NCBI GenBank assembly: GCA_963724825.1
Contig: CAVRWT010000005.1
Location: forward strand, 243,157-307,156
Direction of reading: 5' to 3'
Source of the DNA: JALYNX01 sp963724825
GTDB taxonomy: Bacteria > Actinomycetota > Acidimicrobiia > Spongiisociales > ZC4RG35
Length of the DNA: 64,000 nucleotides
Made by a program: the position numbers and the translations under genes. Positions within the stretch are counted from its first letter, which is position 1, and each line of letters begins with the position of its first letter. Below the pieces are notes generated by a model, which was not told where the DNA came from, did not search any database, and saw only the letters and a program-made list of their open reading frames with translations. This document shows, piece by piece, positions 35,250 to 44,211 of the stretch.

Positions 35250-38200
35250 ATGACGTCCCGAGACCTCCCGGTCGGCACTGTCAGCTTCGTCTTCACCGAC
35301 ATCGAGGGCTCGACGCGTCTTCTCCAGGAGCTCGGCGACGCTTTCCCGGCGGTGCTGGAGCGTCACAACGATCTGGTTCTCGGTGCTGTCAAAGAACACC
35401 AGGGGTCGATGATCAAGAATGAGGGAGACGGATTCTTCCTCGCATTCCAGTCAGCGGTCGACGCCGTGCGGTGTGCTGTTGACATCCAAAGGGCCCTGGC
35501 GGCGGAGCCCTGGGCGACGCCGAGGCCGGTCCGGGTGCGGATCGGGATTCACACCGGCGAGGGCCGACTCGGGGGATCCGACTATGTGGGCATCGACGTC
35601 CACCGTGCGGCTCGGATCAGTGACAGTGGCCACGGAGGTCAGATCCTGCTCTCGGAGACCACGACCCGACTCACCGAATACTCCCTGCCGGCAGGGGTCA
35701 GGATCGAAAACCTGGGCAACCATCGGCTCAGAGACCTGACCAATGAGGAGCACCTCTACCAACTAATCATCGAGGGGCTCCAGTCCGAATTCGCCGCACT
35801 ACGCACCGTCTCCGGTGCGAGGGGCAATCTTCCGCGACGCGACCTCCAACTGATAGGCCGCATAGATGAACAGCTTGCGGTCGCCGATGCCCTGGAGCGG
35901 AGTCGCCTCGTCACCATCACCGGGCCTGGAGGCGTCGGCAAGACGAGTTTGGCTCTGAAGGTCTCAGCCGATCTCGCAGAGTCATTCGCCGACGGCGTGT
36001 GGTTCGTCGAGGTCTCCAGGGTGGCTGACGAAACGCTGCTGGCCGCCAGCGTCGCCCGAGCGTTGCATATCACCGAGAGCCCGCACCAGCCCTTGATCGA
36101 CACCCTCGCCTCCCGATTGGGCAAGGCGCGGGCGCTGCTGATTCTCGATGGGTGTGAGCACCTGATCGATGCCGTCGCCAAGCTGTCCGACTTTCTGCTC
36201 GGCACCACCACTGAGCTCAAGATCCTCGCCACCAGCCGAGAGCTCCTCTCCATCAGAGAAGAGCACCTGGTGCACGTCGGGCCGCTGCCCATACCGAGGT
36301 CTGGCGCCTTGCCGGTAGCGGAGATTGCGACCTTCGACTCGGTTGCCCTCTTCGTGGAAAGAGCCCGCCTGGTGTCCCCCGGTTTCGTCCTCGACAGTCA
36401 GAACGCGAGCTTCGTCGCCGAGGTGTGCCGCCGACTCGACGGCATCCCCCTCGCCATCGAATTGGCGGCAGCGCGTCTCAAGGTGCTGTCAGTTGCCCAG
36501 CTGGTCCAGCGCCTCGACCAGCAGTTCGCCCTTCTCTCGGGGACGCTGCGTGACATGCCCCCGCACCAACAGACGTTGGAGACCACCCTGGACTGGAGTT
36601 ACGACTTTCTCTCAGGAGCAGAGCGACTGCTCTTCAAGCGATTGTCGATCTTCTCGGGCGGTTTCACGCTGGAAGCAACGGAACAGATCTGTTCGGGCGA
36701 TCTGGTGGACCGGAGTCTCGTCCTCAATCTTCTCGGAAGGCTGGTGGAGACATCCCTGGTCATGGCTGTTGGTGCCGAGAACCAGCGCTATCGAATGCTC
36801 GAGCCGATCTCCCACTACGCCAAGATGCGGCTCGACGCCGAGGGTCGCAACGATGAGTTGCTCGACCGGCACGCTCGCTTCTTCACTGACCTCGCCGAGG
36901 AAGCAGACATGCAGCTTCTCGGTAACGAGCAAACCGATGCCGCCGATCGACTGGAACTAGAGCACTACAACCTTCGCAACGCCCTGGATTGGCTGTTCAG
37001 GTCTGGTGACTACGAGAGCGCAATCGCCCTCGCCGGAGCCCTGCGCTGGTTTTGGGTCATCAAACGCGAGGTCTTCGAAGGCACCGAGTGGATCGAGCGG
37101 ACCCTCACCAAACGGGAAGGCGCCTCGGATCGCGTCGTGGCAAGAGCCCTCAACGGGGCCGGATTGTTGGCGATCAGGCGCCTCGACTTCGAACGAGCCA
37201 ATGCCGCCTTGGCCGAAGGCCTCGAGATCTATCGACGAATGGGCAATGGCCCGGGTGAAGCCCGACAGGTGTATCTGCTCGGGGTCCTTGCCTGGTTTGA
37301 GGATGACCTCGACGAGGCGGAGCGACTCATCACCGAAGCCCTGGAGCTGAGCCGCACCCACGACGTGGCATGGGGCGTGGCGTGGTCCCTCGCCGTGAAG
37401 GGGACGATGGCCCGGCTTCGGGGAGATCTCGTCGCGGCGCGTCGTGACATGTTGGAGAGTCACCAAGTCTTCTTAGACCGCATGGGCACCCTGGACATCG
37501 GGTGGTCGCTGCTTCGCCTCGGCGCCCTGGCACGGGACGAGGGCAGATACAGCGAGGCCGAGGACCGCTACAGCTCGGGGCGAAGCCTTCTCTTGAAGGC
37601 AGGCGACACGCTTGGCCTCGCGCACGCCGACGCCGGCTTGGGGGCAATGGCGTGGTTGGCGGGCGACCATGACCACGCTCTCGACCTGTATCGGTCGGTG
37701 CTCGAAGGATTCAGCCTCTCCGAGGAAGCGTCCAACAACCTCTTCGAGTTGAAGACGATGATCCAGGGCAATCCCTCGACGGCCGAACTTCGGGAGATTG
37801 TCGAGACGAATAGGGGTCGAGCCGTGCGGATCGAGGGCCAAGCGGGAGCCCGCGCCGCGCTCGCCGAGTACCTGTATCACGTCGGCAAGACCGCTTTTCG
37901 CCATGGACAGTTCGAGAGGTCGAAGACGGCTCTGGCCGAGAGCCTGAAATTGGCCGATGCCGCCGGAGACAAGCGAGGCGCCGCGATCGCGGTTGCGGGC
38001 CTGGCGGTCTCCGCTCAAACGCTCGGTGACAACGATGCCGCAGCTCGCTTGTTCGGGCTTGCCGAATGGATGGTCAGCGAAGGCCAGGTTCGGACTTGGC
38101 CGCCCCCGGACGAGCCCGACTACTCGTCGAGAGTGGCGGCGGTGCGGGAAGCGCTGGCTACTGGGTTCGCCCGCGCCACCATGGAGGGCGAGGCTCTGAC

Positions 38201-38258
38201 CGTGGACCAAGCTCTGGAGCTTGCGTTTCCGGCTTCCGGTGTGACCGAGCTGAGTTAG
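35250..38258 (+). CDS. Class III nucleotide cyclase - STAND ATPase - TPR signalling protein
   Basis: 1002 aa. Residues about 8-170 are a class III adenylyl/guanylyl cyclase domain (FVFTDIEGSTRLLQELG with the metal Asp, and IKNEGDGFFLAFQ with the second Asp, GIHTGEGRL). At 226-390 is an NB-ARC/STAND NTPase (TITGPGGVGKTSLAL Walker A, LLILDGCEHL Walker B-like). A winged helix follows, and from about 560 to the end lie TPR-type repeats. It is a cytoplasmic signalling protein that may couple ligand or protein binding to cNMP synthesis. It could feed the cyclic-nucleotide-binding hydrogenase protein at 53.5 kb, but that is speculation. ATG 35250. Confidence 0.88.
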   Translation: MTSRDLPVGTVSFVFTDIEGSTRLLQELGDAFPAVLERHNDLVLGAVKEHQGSMIKNEGDGFFLAFQSAVDAVRCAVDIQRALAAEPWATPRPVRVRIGIHTGEGRLGGSDYVGIDVHRAARISDSGHGGQILLSETTTRLTEYSLPAGVRIENLGNHRLRDLTNEEHLYQLIIEGLQSEFAALRTVSGARGNLPRRDLQLIGRIDEQLAVADALERSRLVTITGPGGVGKTSLALKVSADLAESFADGVWFVEVSRVADETLLAASVARALHITESPHQPLIDTLASRLGKARALLILDGCEHLIDAVAKLSDFLLGTTTELKILATSRELLSIREEHLVHVGPLPIPRSGALPVAEIATFDSVALFVERARLVSPGFVLDSQNASFVAEVCRRLDGIPLAIELAAARLKVLSVAQLVQRLDQQFALLSGTLRDMPPHQQTLETTLDWSYDFLSGAERLLFKRLSIFSGGFTLEATEQICSGDLVDRSLVLNLLGRLVETSLVMAVGAENQRYRMLEPISHYAKMRLDAEGRNDELLDRHARFFTDLAEEADMQLLGNEQTDAADRLELEHYNLRNALDWLFRSGDYESAIALAGALRWFWVIKREVFEGTEWIERTLTKREGASDRVVARALNGAGLLAIRRLDFERANAALAEGLEIYRRMGNGPGEARQVYLLGVLAWFEDDLDEAERLITEALELSRTHDVAWGVAWSLAVKGTMARLRGDLVAARRDMLESHQVFLDRMGTLDIGWSLLRLGALARDEGRYSEAEDRYSSGRSLLLKAGDTLGLAHADAGLGAMAWLAGDHDHALDLYRSVLEGFSLSEEASNNLFELKTMIQGNPSTAELREIVETNRGRAVRIEGQAGARAALAEYLYHVGKTAFRHGQFERSKTALAESLKLADAAGDKRGAAIAVAGLAVSAQTLGDNDAAARLFGLAEWMVSEGQVRTWPPPDEPDYSSRVAAVREALATGFARATMEGEALTVDQALELAFPASGVTELS

Positions 38259-38824
38259 AAGTCGATCCCGCGCCGCGCCATGACCCCACGGTCGAAGGCG
38301 TGCTTCACCTTGACCATGTCGGTCACCGTGTCCGCCACCTCGATGAGCTCGCCGGGAGCGTCGCGTCCGGTGAGGATCAGATTCACGTTCTCCGGCCGGA
38401 CCGCGATCACCTCGAGGACATCGTCCAGCTTGATCCAGCCCCAGTTGATCGGATAGGTGATCTCGTCGAGGACCACGAGGTCGTATTCGCCAGACTCGAT
38501 CTTCTCCTTGGCGACTGACCACGCTTCACGAGCAATCGCCTCCGACTCTTCGATGTCTTCGGAGTCCCAGGTGAAGCCGTCGCCGAGCGCCCACCAATCG
38601 ATCCCGAGCTGCCTGCCGACCGTTTCCTCGCCGACGTGCCAGTCACCCGATTTGAGGAATTGGATGACTCCAACTCTCCAACCGCGAGCCACGGCCCGGA
38701 TCGCGGTGCCGAAGGCCGCAGTGGACTTCCCTTTGCCCTCACCGGTGTTGACCAGAACCAGGGACGGCTCGCGCACCGTGGCGGCAGGGGGTGGCTCGCT
38801 GGGGGGCTTCGTCGGATCAGACAC
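38255..38824 (-). CDS. cobO: Cob(I)yrinic acid a,c-diamide adenosyltransferase (CobO/BtuR)
   Basis: 189 aa. P-loop NTGEGKGKSTAAFG near residue 26, the conserved GVIQFLKSGDW, and VVLDEITYPINWGWI and LTGRDAPGELIEVAD are CobO/BtuR hallmarks. It transfers the adenosyl group of ATP to cob(I)alamin or corrinoid, giving coenzyme B12. It is the last gene of the riboswitch-controlled BtuFCD operon (8-nt overlap with btuD), so it acts in salvage of imported cobalamin. It converges with the cyclase gene, overlapping its stop by 4 nt. Confidence 0.93.
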   Translation of the reverse strand: MSDPTKPPSEPPPAATVREPSLVLVNTGEGKGKSTAAFGTAIRAVARGWRVGVIQFLKSGDWHVGEETVGRQLGIDWWALGDGFTWDSEDIEESEAIAREAWSVAKEKIESGEYDLVVLDEITYPINWGWIKLDDVLEVIAVRPENVNLILTGRDAPGELIEVADTVTDMVKVKHAFDRGVMARRGIDF

Positions 38825-39572
38825 GCCGGTTCCTGGTCGGTATCACAGTCGGGCCTTCTCCATTGTCGACCACCCGAATACCGGCACCGTAGTGAGCCTG
38901 TAGCAGACCCTCGTTCAGCACCTCATCCGGGGACCCGTCGGCGACGACCATCCCGGCTGCAAGCATCACGACCCGCCCTGCGAACCGCCCGGCCAGGGTG
39001 AGGTCGTGGAGGGCGGTGACCACCGTCAGTCCATCGCTCAGCCGCAGGTCGTCGACGATCTCGAGGACATCCAACGAGTGCCCGATGTCGAGATTGGAAG
39101 TCGGCTCGTCCAGAAGCAACACCGGCGCCTCCTGGGCGATCGCCCGAGCCAGGACCGCCCGTTGCGCCTCTCCCCCGGACAAGGTCGCCAGAGCGCGATC
39201 TGCGAGCCCCTCCAGCTCCAGCCGCTGAATGGAGCGCCACACCGAGTCGAGATCGGAGTCTCGCTCGGTGCCGAATCGACTGAGGTGTGGAGTCCGGCCC
39301 AGCAGCACGTAGTCGGTCACCGACATCTCATCCGGCAGGTAGGGCCGTTGCGGCATCCAGGCGACGTCCAGGCCCGCCCGGGAAGCCCGCCCACCGAATT
39401 GGACCGATCCGCTGTGCTCGACGATTCCCACCGCGGCCTTGAGCAGGGTCGACTTGCCGGCGCCGTTGGGCCCGATCAACGCCAGCCACTCCCCATCGAC
39501 CACCGTGAGCGAGAGAGGGCCCACCACGGGGGGCCCGCCAAAGGCGACCGCCACCTCGTGCCAGGCAATCAC
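38817..39572 (-). CDS. btuD: Cobalamin ABC transporter ATP-binding protein
   Basis: 251 aa FecE/BtuD-type ATPase. Walker A IGPNGAGKSTLLKA near residue 34, Q-loop WMPQRPYLP, signature LSGGEAQRAVLARAIAQEAP, Walker B LLLDEPTSNLD and H-loop ALHDLTLA are complete. It energises cobalamin uptake with the permease and binding protein upstream. It starts at ATG 39572, overlapping the btuC stop by 4 nt. The cobalamin riboswitch and cobO support B12 rather than iron-siderophore uptake. Confidence 0.9.
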   Translation of the reverse strand: MIAWHEVAVAFGGPPVVGPLSLTVVDGEWLALIGPNGAGKSTLLKAAVGIVEHSGSVQFGGRASRAGLDVAWMPQRPYLPDEMSVTDYVLLGRTPHLSRFGTERDSDLDSVWRSIQRLELEGLADRALATLSGGEAQRAVLARAIAQEAPVLLLDEPTSNLDIGHSLDVLEIVDDLRLSDGLTVVTALHDLTLAGRFAGRVVMLAAGMVVADGSPDEVLNEGLLQAHYGAGIRVVDNGEGPTVIPTRNRRV

Positions 39573-40612
39573 TGGCTGCCTCGAACGCTGCGAAGGACCA
39601 CGATGAAGAACGGGGCGCCCAGAAACGCAGTGACGACACCGATTGGCAATTCCGCCGGAGCCAGTGCCGTCCGTGCGACGAGATCAGCGAGGATCAGGAA
39701 CGATGCCCCGTAGAGAATCGAGAGGGGAATGATCAGTCGATAGCTCCAACCGGTCAGCAGCCGCACGGTGTGGGGGACGATGATCCCGACGAACCCGATC
39801 AGCCCGCTGACGGAGACCGCGGCCGCGGTGGCCAAAGTCGCGGCCAGCACCACCACCCGCCGAACTTTCACCACGTCGACTCCGAGCCCCGACGCCTCCT
39901 CATCCCCGAGGGCGAGCACGTCGAGGAGGCGCCGGTAGAGAACGAGCACCACCCCGGCAACCAGGGCATATGGGAGAAGGGTCAGGACCTCGCCCCACCC
40001 CACGGTCACCAGCCGGCCCAGGATCCACGAGTAGACCTCGCGCAGGGTCTCGTAGTTGCGCTGAAGCAGAAAAGTCTGGATCGCAGTGGCGAAGGCGGCG
40101 ACTGCAACCCCGGCCAGGATCAGCGAGGTGATCGTTCGCCCGCCGGCAGTGCGGCCAACCGCGTAGGTCGCCAACACCGCCACCAGGCCACCGACAAAGG
40201 CGAACGGTGGTATCAGGGCCGATGCTCCGCCGGCACCGATTATGAAGGTTGCCCCGAGCCCGGCCCCTGCGGCCACCCCAAGGAGATAGGGATCGGCCAA
40301 TGGGTTGCGGAACACCCCTTGATAACCGGCCCCGGCCAGCGCCAGCACCGAGCCGACGATGCCGCCCATCACCACCCTCGGCAGACGGATCTCGAAAAGA
40401 ACCCGCTCCTGGACTTCGGTCAGACCACTGGCGACGCTCACAAAGGGGAGCCGGTCGGCCAGCGCCTTGAGGACACTGGTGGGATCGAGCGCCACCGATC
40501 CCACCAGGATCCCGGCCATTCCGACAACGACAAGGACCGCGATCGCCGCCAGCCATCGGGCACGCCCGATTCGAGGCGGGCGGGTGGCGGAAACTGTCGT
40601 GTCTTGGCTCAC
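39569..40612 (-). CDS. btuC: Cobalamin ABC transporter permease
   Basis: 347 aa FecCD/BtuC family permease with about ten membrane helices. Conserved parts are RLPRVVMGGIVGSVLALAGAGYQGVFRNPLADPYLLGVAAGAGLG split across TM2/TM3, and the C-terminal GLIGFVGIIVPHTVRLLTG coupling region. ATG 40612 overlaps the btuF stop by 4 nt. It forms the homodimeric channel for vitamin B12. Confidence 0.9.
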   Translation of the reverse strand: MSQDTTVSATRPPRIGRARWLAAIAVLVVVGMAGILVGSVALDPTSVLKALADRLPFVSVASGLTEVQERVLFEIRLPRVVMGGIVGSVLALAGAGYQGVFRNPLADPYLLGVAAGAGLGATFIIGAGGASALIPPFAFVGGLVAVLATYAVGRTAGGRTITSLILAGVAVAAFATAIQTFLLQRNYETLREVYSWILGRLVTVGWGEVLTLLPYALVAGVVLVLYRRLLDVLALGDEEASGLGVDVVKVRRVVVLAATLATAAAVSVSGLIGFVGIIVPHTVRLLTGWSYRLIIPLSILYGASFLILADLVARTALAPAELPIGVVTAFLGAPFFIVVLRSVRGSQ

Positions 40613-41580
40613 CCTGCGGGGACCATCTCCGTCACCGCGTCAGCAATCGATTGCAGCAATTCGACGACCCGTGGCCCCCAGTTCGAAGCCAGATACTCGT
40701 CGAGGACCGTGATCGCGCCACCCTGCACCGCGGTCATCTCCGCCCATCCGGGACGGTCGGCAAGGCTCTCCGGGGTGACTCCCATGCTCGAATCGGCGAG
40801 GAAGATCAGATCGGGATCCGCCGAGACCACATATTCCGAGGCGAGTTGGGGAAAGCCGAGCCCGTCGGGATCGGCCTCGTCGGCAATGTTCTCCATCCCG
40901 AGCAGCGCATAGACCTGGCCGATGAAGCTGGCTGACGACGCCGAGTAGAGAGTGTTGTCCACCTCGTGATAGAAGCTGAGCCCGGGAGGAACAGTGGTCG
41001 CCGCGAGGATGCCGTCGATGTCGATCTGCATCTGGCTCACCACCTCGGCAGCCTCCCCTACATGTCCGGTGGCCGCACCGAGGGTCTCGATCTGGGCATA
41101 GGAGTCATCGAGACTCCCTGCCGTCGACAGGAGCAGGGTGGGGACTCCGACCGCGGAGAGGCCTGACACCAGTTCGCCAGGGTCGTAGGAGATGACGACC
41201 AGGTCGGGCTCGTACTCGAGGATCGCCTCCAGGTCCGGAGTGAAGCCGGACAAATCAGTGATCGGCGCCTCCTCGGGATAGACCGAGAATTCGTCTACCG
41301 CCACCACCTGGTCCCCGGCATCGATCGCATACAACATCTCGGTCGCCGTCGAGGACAGCGAGACGATGCTTTGCGGCTCACTCTCGATGGTCACCTCACC
41401 GTTTCCGTCGGTGACCGAAACCGGAAAACCGTCCGACTGTGTCGTCGTGGTGTTCAGGGTCGTTGTCGTCTCGACCACCGTGGTCGCAGATGCCTGGCTT
41501 GTGGTCGTGTCACCACTTCCGGCGGTGCTGCAGGCTCCCACCGCCACTACAAGCGCTACCAACAGCGCAGTCCTTCGCAT
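40609..41580 (-). CDS. btuF: Cobalamin ABC transporter substrate-binding lipoprotein
   Basis: 323 aa. Signal peptide and lipobox: MRRTALLVALVVAVGACSTA. A Thr-rich spacer precedes the BtuF/FepB fold with IVSLSSTATEMLYAIDAGDQVVAVDEFS (start of domain 1), EYEPDLVVISYD and VVSADPDLIFLAD. It binds cobalamin outside the membrane. It is the first gene of the btuFCD-cobO operon, directly behind a cobalamin riboswitch; its ATG 41580 lies 9 nt after the GGAGGA Shine-Dalgarno that the leader hairpin can sequester. Confidence 0.92.
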   Translation of the reverse strand: MRRTALLVALVVAVGACSTAGSGDTTTSQASATTVVETTTTLNTTTTQSDGFPVSVTDGNGEVTIESEPQSIVSLSSTATEMLYAIDAGDQVVAVDEFSVYPEEAPITDLSGFTPDLEAILEYEPDLVVISYDPGELVSGLSAVGVPTLLLSTAGSLDDSYAQIETLGAATGHVGEAAEVVSQMQIDIDGILAATTVPPGLSFYHEVDNTLYSASSASFIGQVYALLGMENIADEADPDGLGFPQLASEYVVSADPDLIFLADSSMGVTPESLADRPGWAEMTAVQGGAITVLDEYLASNWGPRVVELLQSIADAVTEMVPAG

Positions 41581-41587
41581 ATGAAAA

Positions 41588-41607
41588 CATCCTCCGTTCG
41601 GAGGATG
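41588..41607 (-). promoter_or_regulatory. Riboswitch expression hairpin sequestering the btuF Shine-Dalgarno
   Basis: On the minus-strand RNA, CATCCTCC pairs with GGAGGATG around a 4-nt loop. The 3' arm contains GGAGGA, the Shine-Dalgarno for ATG 41580, and is followed by TTTTC. The hairpin can block ribosome binding, or act as a short terminator. It lies downstream of the cobalamin aptamer, as an expression platform should. Confidence 0.7.
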
Positions 41608-41664
41608 AAGAGGCCGGTGGCTTCCCTGAGCCCACGAATCGTCTTCATCCGAGACTTATTACGT

Positions 41665-41762
41665 GCCCCGGAGGTTCAGGCGACCTGGCTCGTCCCCCTT
41701 GCGGGGGCTTCACAGTTGCGGGACAGCACCGGGATCAAACCGGCTTCGCTGTCCTCCGGGCG
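41665..41762 (-). ncRNA. Cobalamin riboswitch (aptamer)
   Basis: On the minus strand the conserved core GCTGTCCCGCAACTGTGAAG and the B12-box-like GAGCCAGGTCGCCTG are present in the right order. The ends GCCCGGAGG and CCTCCGGGGC pair as P1. It lies upstream of btuF, btuC, btuD and cobO. Bound adenosylcobalamin normally turns such operons off. Confidence 0.88.
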
Positions 41763-41778
41763 CCCGCCCCAAAAGGAA

Positions 41779-41807
41779 GCGGGCCCGGCAATGGTAGCCG
41801 GGCCCGC
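41779..41807 (-). terminator. Rho-independent terminator downstream of HtrA gene
   Basis: A perfect 11-bp GC-rich stem (41779-41789 with 41797-41807) has a 7-nt loop. On the minus strand it is followed by TTCCTTTT. It separates the HtrA-like gene from the riboswitch leader. Confidence 0.8.
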
Positions 41808-41834
41808 ATTCCCTGATTGCAGTGAAGGAAAGAC

Positions 41835-42993
41835 TTAACCGAGGTCGTCGGGCCTCTGGTCGAGGGTCACACTGAACGTATGCTCCTCACCGTTGCGAAC
41901 CACAACCACGTCGACCGTGGTCCCCGGACGATGGGTCTGCACCTGAGCCGCCAGGTCAGAGCCACCCTGAACCTGGACCCCGTCGATGGAGATCACCAGA
42001 TCGTTGACCTGGATGCCTGCCTCGTCGGCGGCGCTCCCGGGGGTGACCTCGGCAATCAGGGCTCCGGCTTGGCCGGACTCGACGTTGCCGACACTCACTC
42101 CGAGGAAGGCGGTCTCGATGGAGTCGCCGGCCACAACTTGCTCGGCGATGTCGTTGGCAACTGAGATCGGCACCGCGAAACCAACTCCGTCGTTGGCACC
42201 GGAGATGCTGAAGATCGAGACATTGATCCCCAGAACCTGACCTTCACGGTCGACGAGCGGCCCACCGGAGTTCCCCGGGTTGATCGCAGCGTCGGTCTGG
42301 AGCACGGAGCGGGCCGTGCCACCTGAGGGGATCGACTGGTTGACCGCCGAGATGATCCCCGAGGTGACGGTGCCCTGCAGGCCCCACGGGCTGCCGACGG
42401 CAATCGCCATCTGCCCGACCACCGCATCCGAGTCGAGGGCCAGCTTGGCGGCGGGAAGGCCGGTCCGATCCACCTTGACCACGGCGACATCGGCACCGGA
42501 GGTCCCACCGAGGACGGTTCCCTGCATCTCCTCGCCGTCATTGAGGCGAACTGTGACCGTCTGCTCTCCGCTGACGACGTGCGCCGCGGTGAGGATCAGG
42601 CCATCGGCGTCATAGATGACCCCCGAGCCGACCCCGCTTTCGGTCTGAATCTGCACGACGGAAGGGAGGATGATCGCCGCTGCATTGGCGATCGGCTCAT
42701 CGGCCGGGATCACGACGGCAGGGTTCTCGCCGGGACGTTGCGGAGTCCTCACCAGTGGTTCCGGTGGTCACGCTGTTGTCGGGCGTCGAGTCGGTGACAG
42801 CCAGATAGGTGATTCCCGATGAGGCGATCACGAGGAGCAGGGCGCTCAACACGTAGGGCCAAATGCGACGCCGCGCCGACTTCGCAGGAATCACGGGCGG
42901 AGTGGCGGTCGGTGGCACCGGTTCCGATGCGAGCGCCGGTTCTACGACGTCGCTCGGGCCGGCCATTTCCTGGGTGGTTTCTTGGTCAATCAT
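41835..42993 (-). CDS. PepD/HtrA-like membrane serine protease with PDZ (frameshifted)
   Basis: About 385 aa after removal of one base near 42735. An N-terminal Pro/Val-rich cytoplasmic tail, one membrane helix (IWPYVLSALLLVIASSGITYLAV), then a trypsin-like domain with triad His in LTAAHVVS, Asp in SGADVAVVKV and Ser in NPGNSGGPLV, then a C-terminal PDZ (GIQVNDLVISIDGVQV). HtrA proteases degrade misfolded exported proteins. It follows a sensor kinase and response regulator on the same strand (67 nt gap), as pepD follows mprAB in mycobacteria. The frames join through TSGENPAVVIPADE. Confidence 0.87.
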
Positions 42994-43059
42994 CTCTGTA
43001 CGGGGACCTCCTAGGAGGTCACGCTATTGGGACCCTCCTAAACGACCGGTAAACGAGCT

Positions 43060-44211
43060 TTAAACCTCGGCTAAAGGTGAGGCGTCGGGATGTGGTGTGG
43101 TGGCCGACGCCAGGGGAAGCCAAACGATCATCGTGGTGCCGGGTCGACTCGAAGCCGGGTAGGAAGCGAGCTCACCTCCATGAGCTTCGGCAATTTGGGT
43201 GACGATCGAAAGCCCGAGACCGGTGCGGCCGGACTCCGCGCTCTCAGGCATGCCCGGGCCCTGGTCCTCGACGCCCATCCACGCCCAATCCGAAACGACC
43301 CCGGCGCCGACTCGAATCGAGTCTCCCGGCTTCGATACGCCAAGCGCGTTGTCGAGCAGATTCGAAAAGGCTCGATCGAGGGGAACCTCGACGCCCTCGA
43401 TCACTGCTGGCGTGACCGCCAGCTCGATCGAGACGCCGACCTCTCCCGCAACATTTTCGAATTCCGTGGCCTTGGCAGTGACCAGTTGAGCGAGGTCGAG
43501 GGTGACCGCCTGGGCACGCCCGGTCTGGAGGCGAGCGGTCGCCAAGAGGCCTTCGATCATCTCCGACATCTTCTCCACATTCCGGCGGACGACTCCTCCG
43601 ACTTCTTTCCAGTCATCGATGCTGGCGTCTTCGTCATCGGCAACGACTTCGACATTGGCCCGGATCACGGCAAGCGGGGTGCGCAGGTCATGGCTGGTGT
43701 CGGCCAGAAACCTCCGTTGACTCGAGAACGCCCGGTCGAGCCTCTCCAGCATGCCGTCGAAGGTTGCGGCGAGACGCGTGAGCTCGTCGTCCGGGCCCTG
43801 GAGGCCGATGCGACGACTGAGATCCGTGGCCTGAATGTCAGACGCGACTTCGGTGATCTCCTGAACCGGCCTGAGAACTCGTCCCGACATGATCCACCCC
43901 ACCACCAGGCTCAACAGGAACAGGACGATCAGGGACAGAATGGTGTATCGAGCGAGTTGGTTGAGGACGAGCTCGTTGAAAAGGGATTCGAGGGTGCGCA
44001 ATTCCCAAGCCTCGAGTCTCGGCATCACGTCTACCTGCACCCCATTGACCACGACGGGCTCTCCCCGCACCACGTATTGAGTGATGGTTTGAGCATGGAG
44101 CATCTTGCGAAGGGCGAGATAGACCAGGCCGAGAAGAGCGCCACCGAGCCCGAAGACGACGGCCGAGTATTGAACCGAGAGCCGGAATCGAATCGAGCGC
44201 CAGATCGTCAA
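43060..44211 (-). CDS. MprB-like sensor histidine kinase
   Basis: 383 aa. Two membrane helices (about 13-33 and 90-110) bracket a short extracytoplasmic loop of about 55 aa, then HAMP, dimerisation/H-box SHDLRTPLAVIRANVEV near residue 172, N-box FSNLLDNALGVS, G1 VEDQGPGMP and G2 GRTGLGLSIV. It autophosphorylates on His and passes phosphate to the regulator encoded upstream (ATGA overlap). Its linkage to an HtrA protease suggests sensing of envelope stress. Confidence 0.9.
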   Translation of the reverse strand: MTIWRSIRFRLSVQYSAVVFGLGGALLGLVYLALRKMLHAQTITQYVVRGEPVVVNGVQVDVMPRLEAWELRTLESLFNELVLNQLARYTILSLIVLFLLSLVVGWIMSGRVLRPVQEITEVASDIQATDLSRRIGLQGPDDELTRLAATFDGMLERLDRAFSSQRRFLADTSHDLRTPLAVIRANVEVVADDEDASIDDWKEVGGVVRRNVEKMSEMIEGLLATARLQTGRAQAVTLDLAQLVTAKATEFENVAGEVGVSIELAVTPAVIEGVEVPLDRAFSNLLDNALGVSKPGDSIRVGAGVVSDWAWMGVEDQGPGMPESAESGRTGLGLSIVTQIAEAHGGELASYPASSRPGTTMIVWLPLASATTPHPDASPLAEV

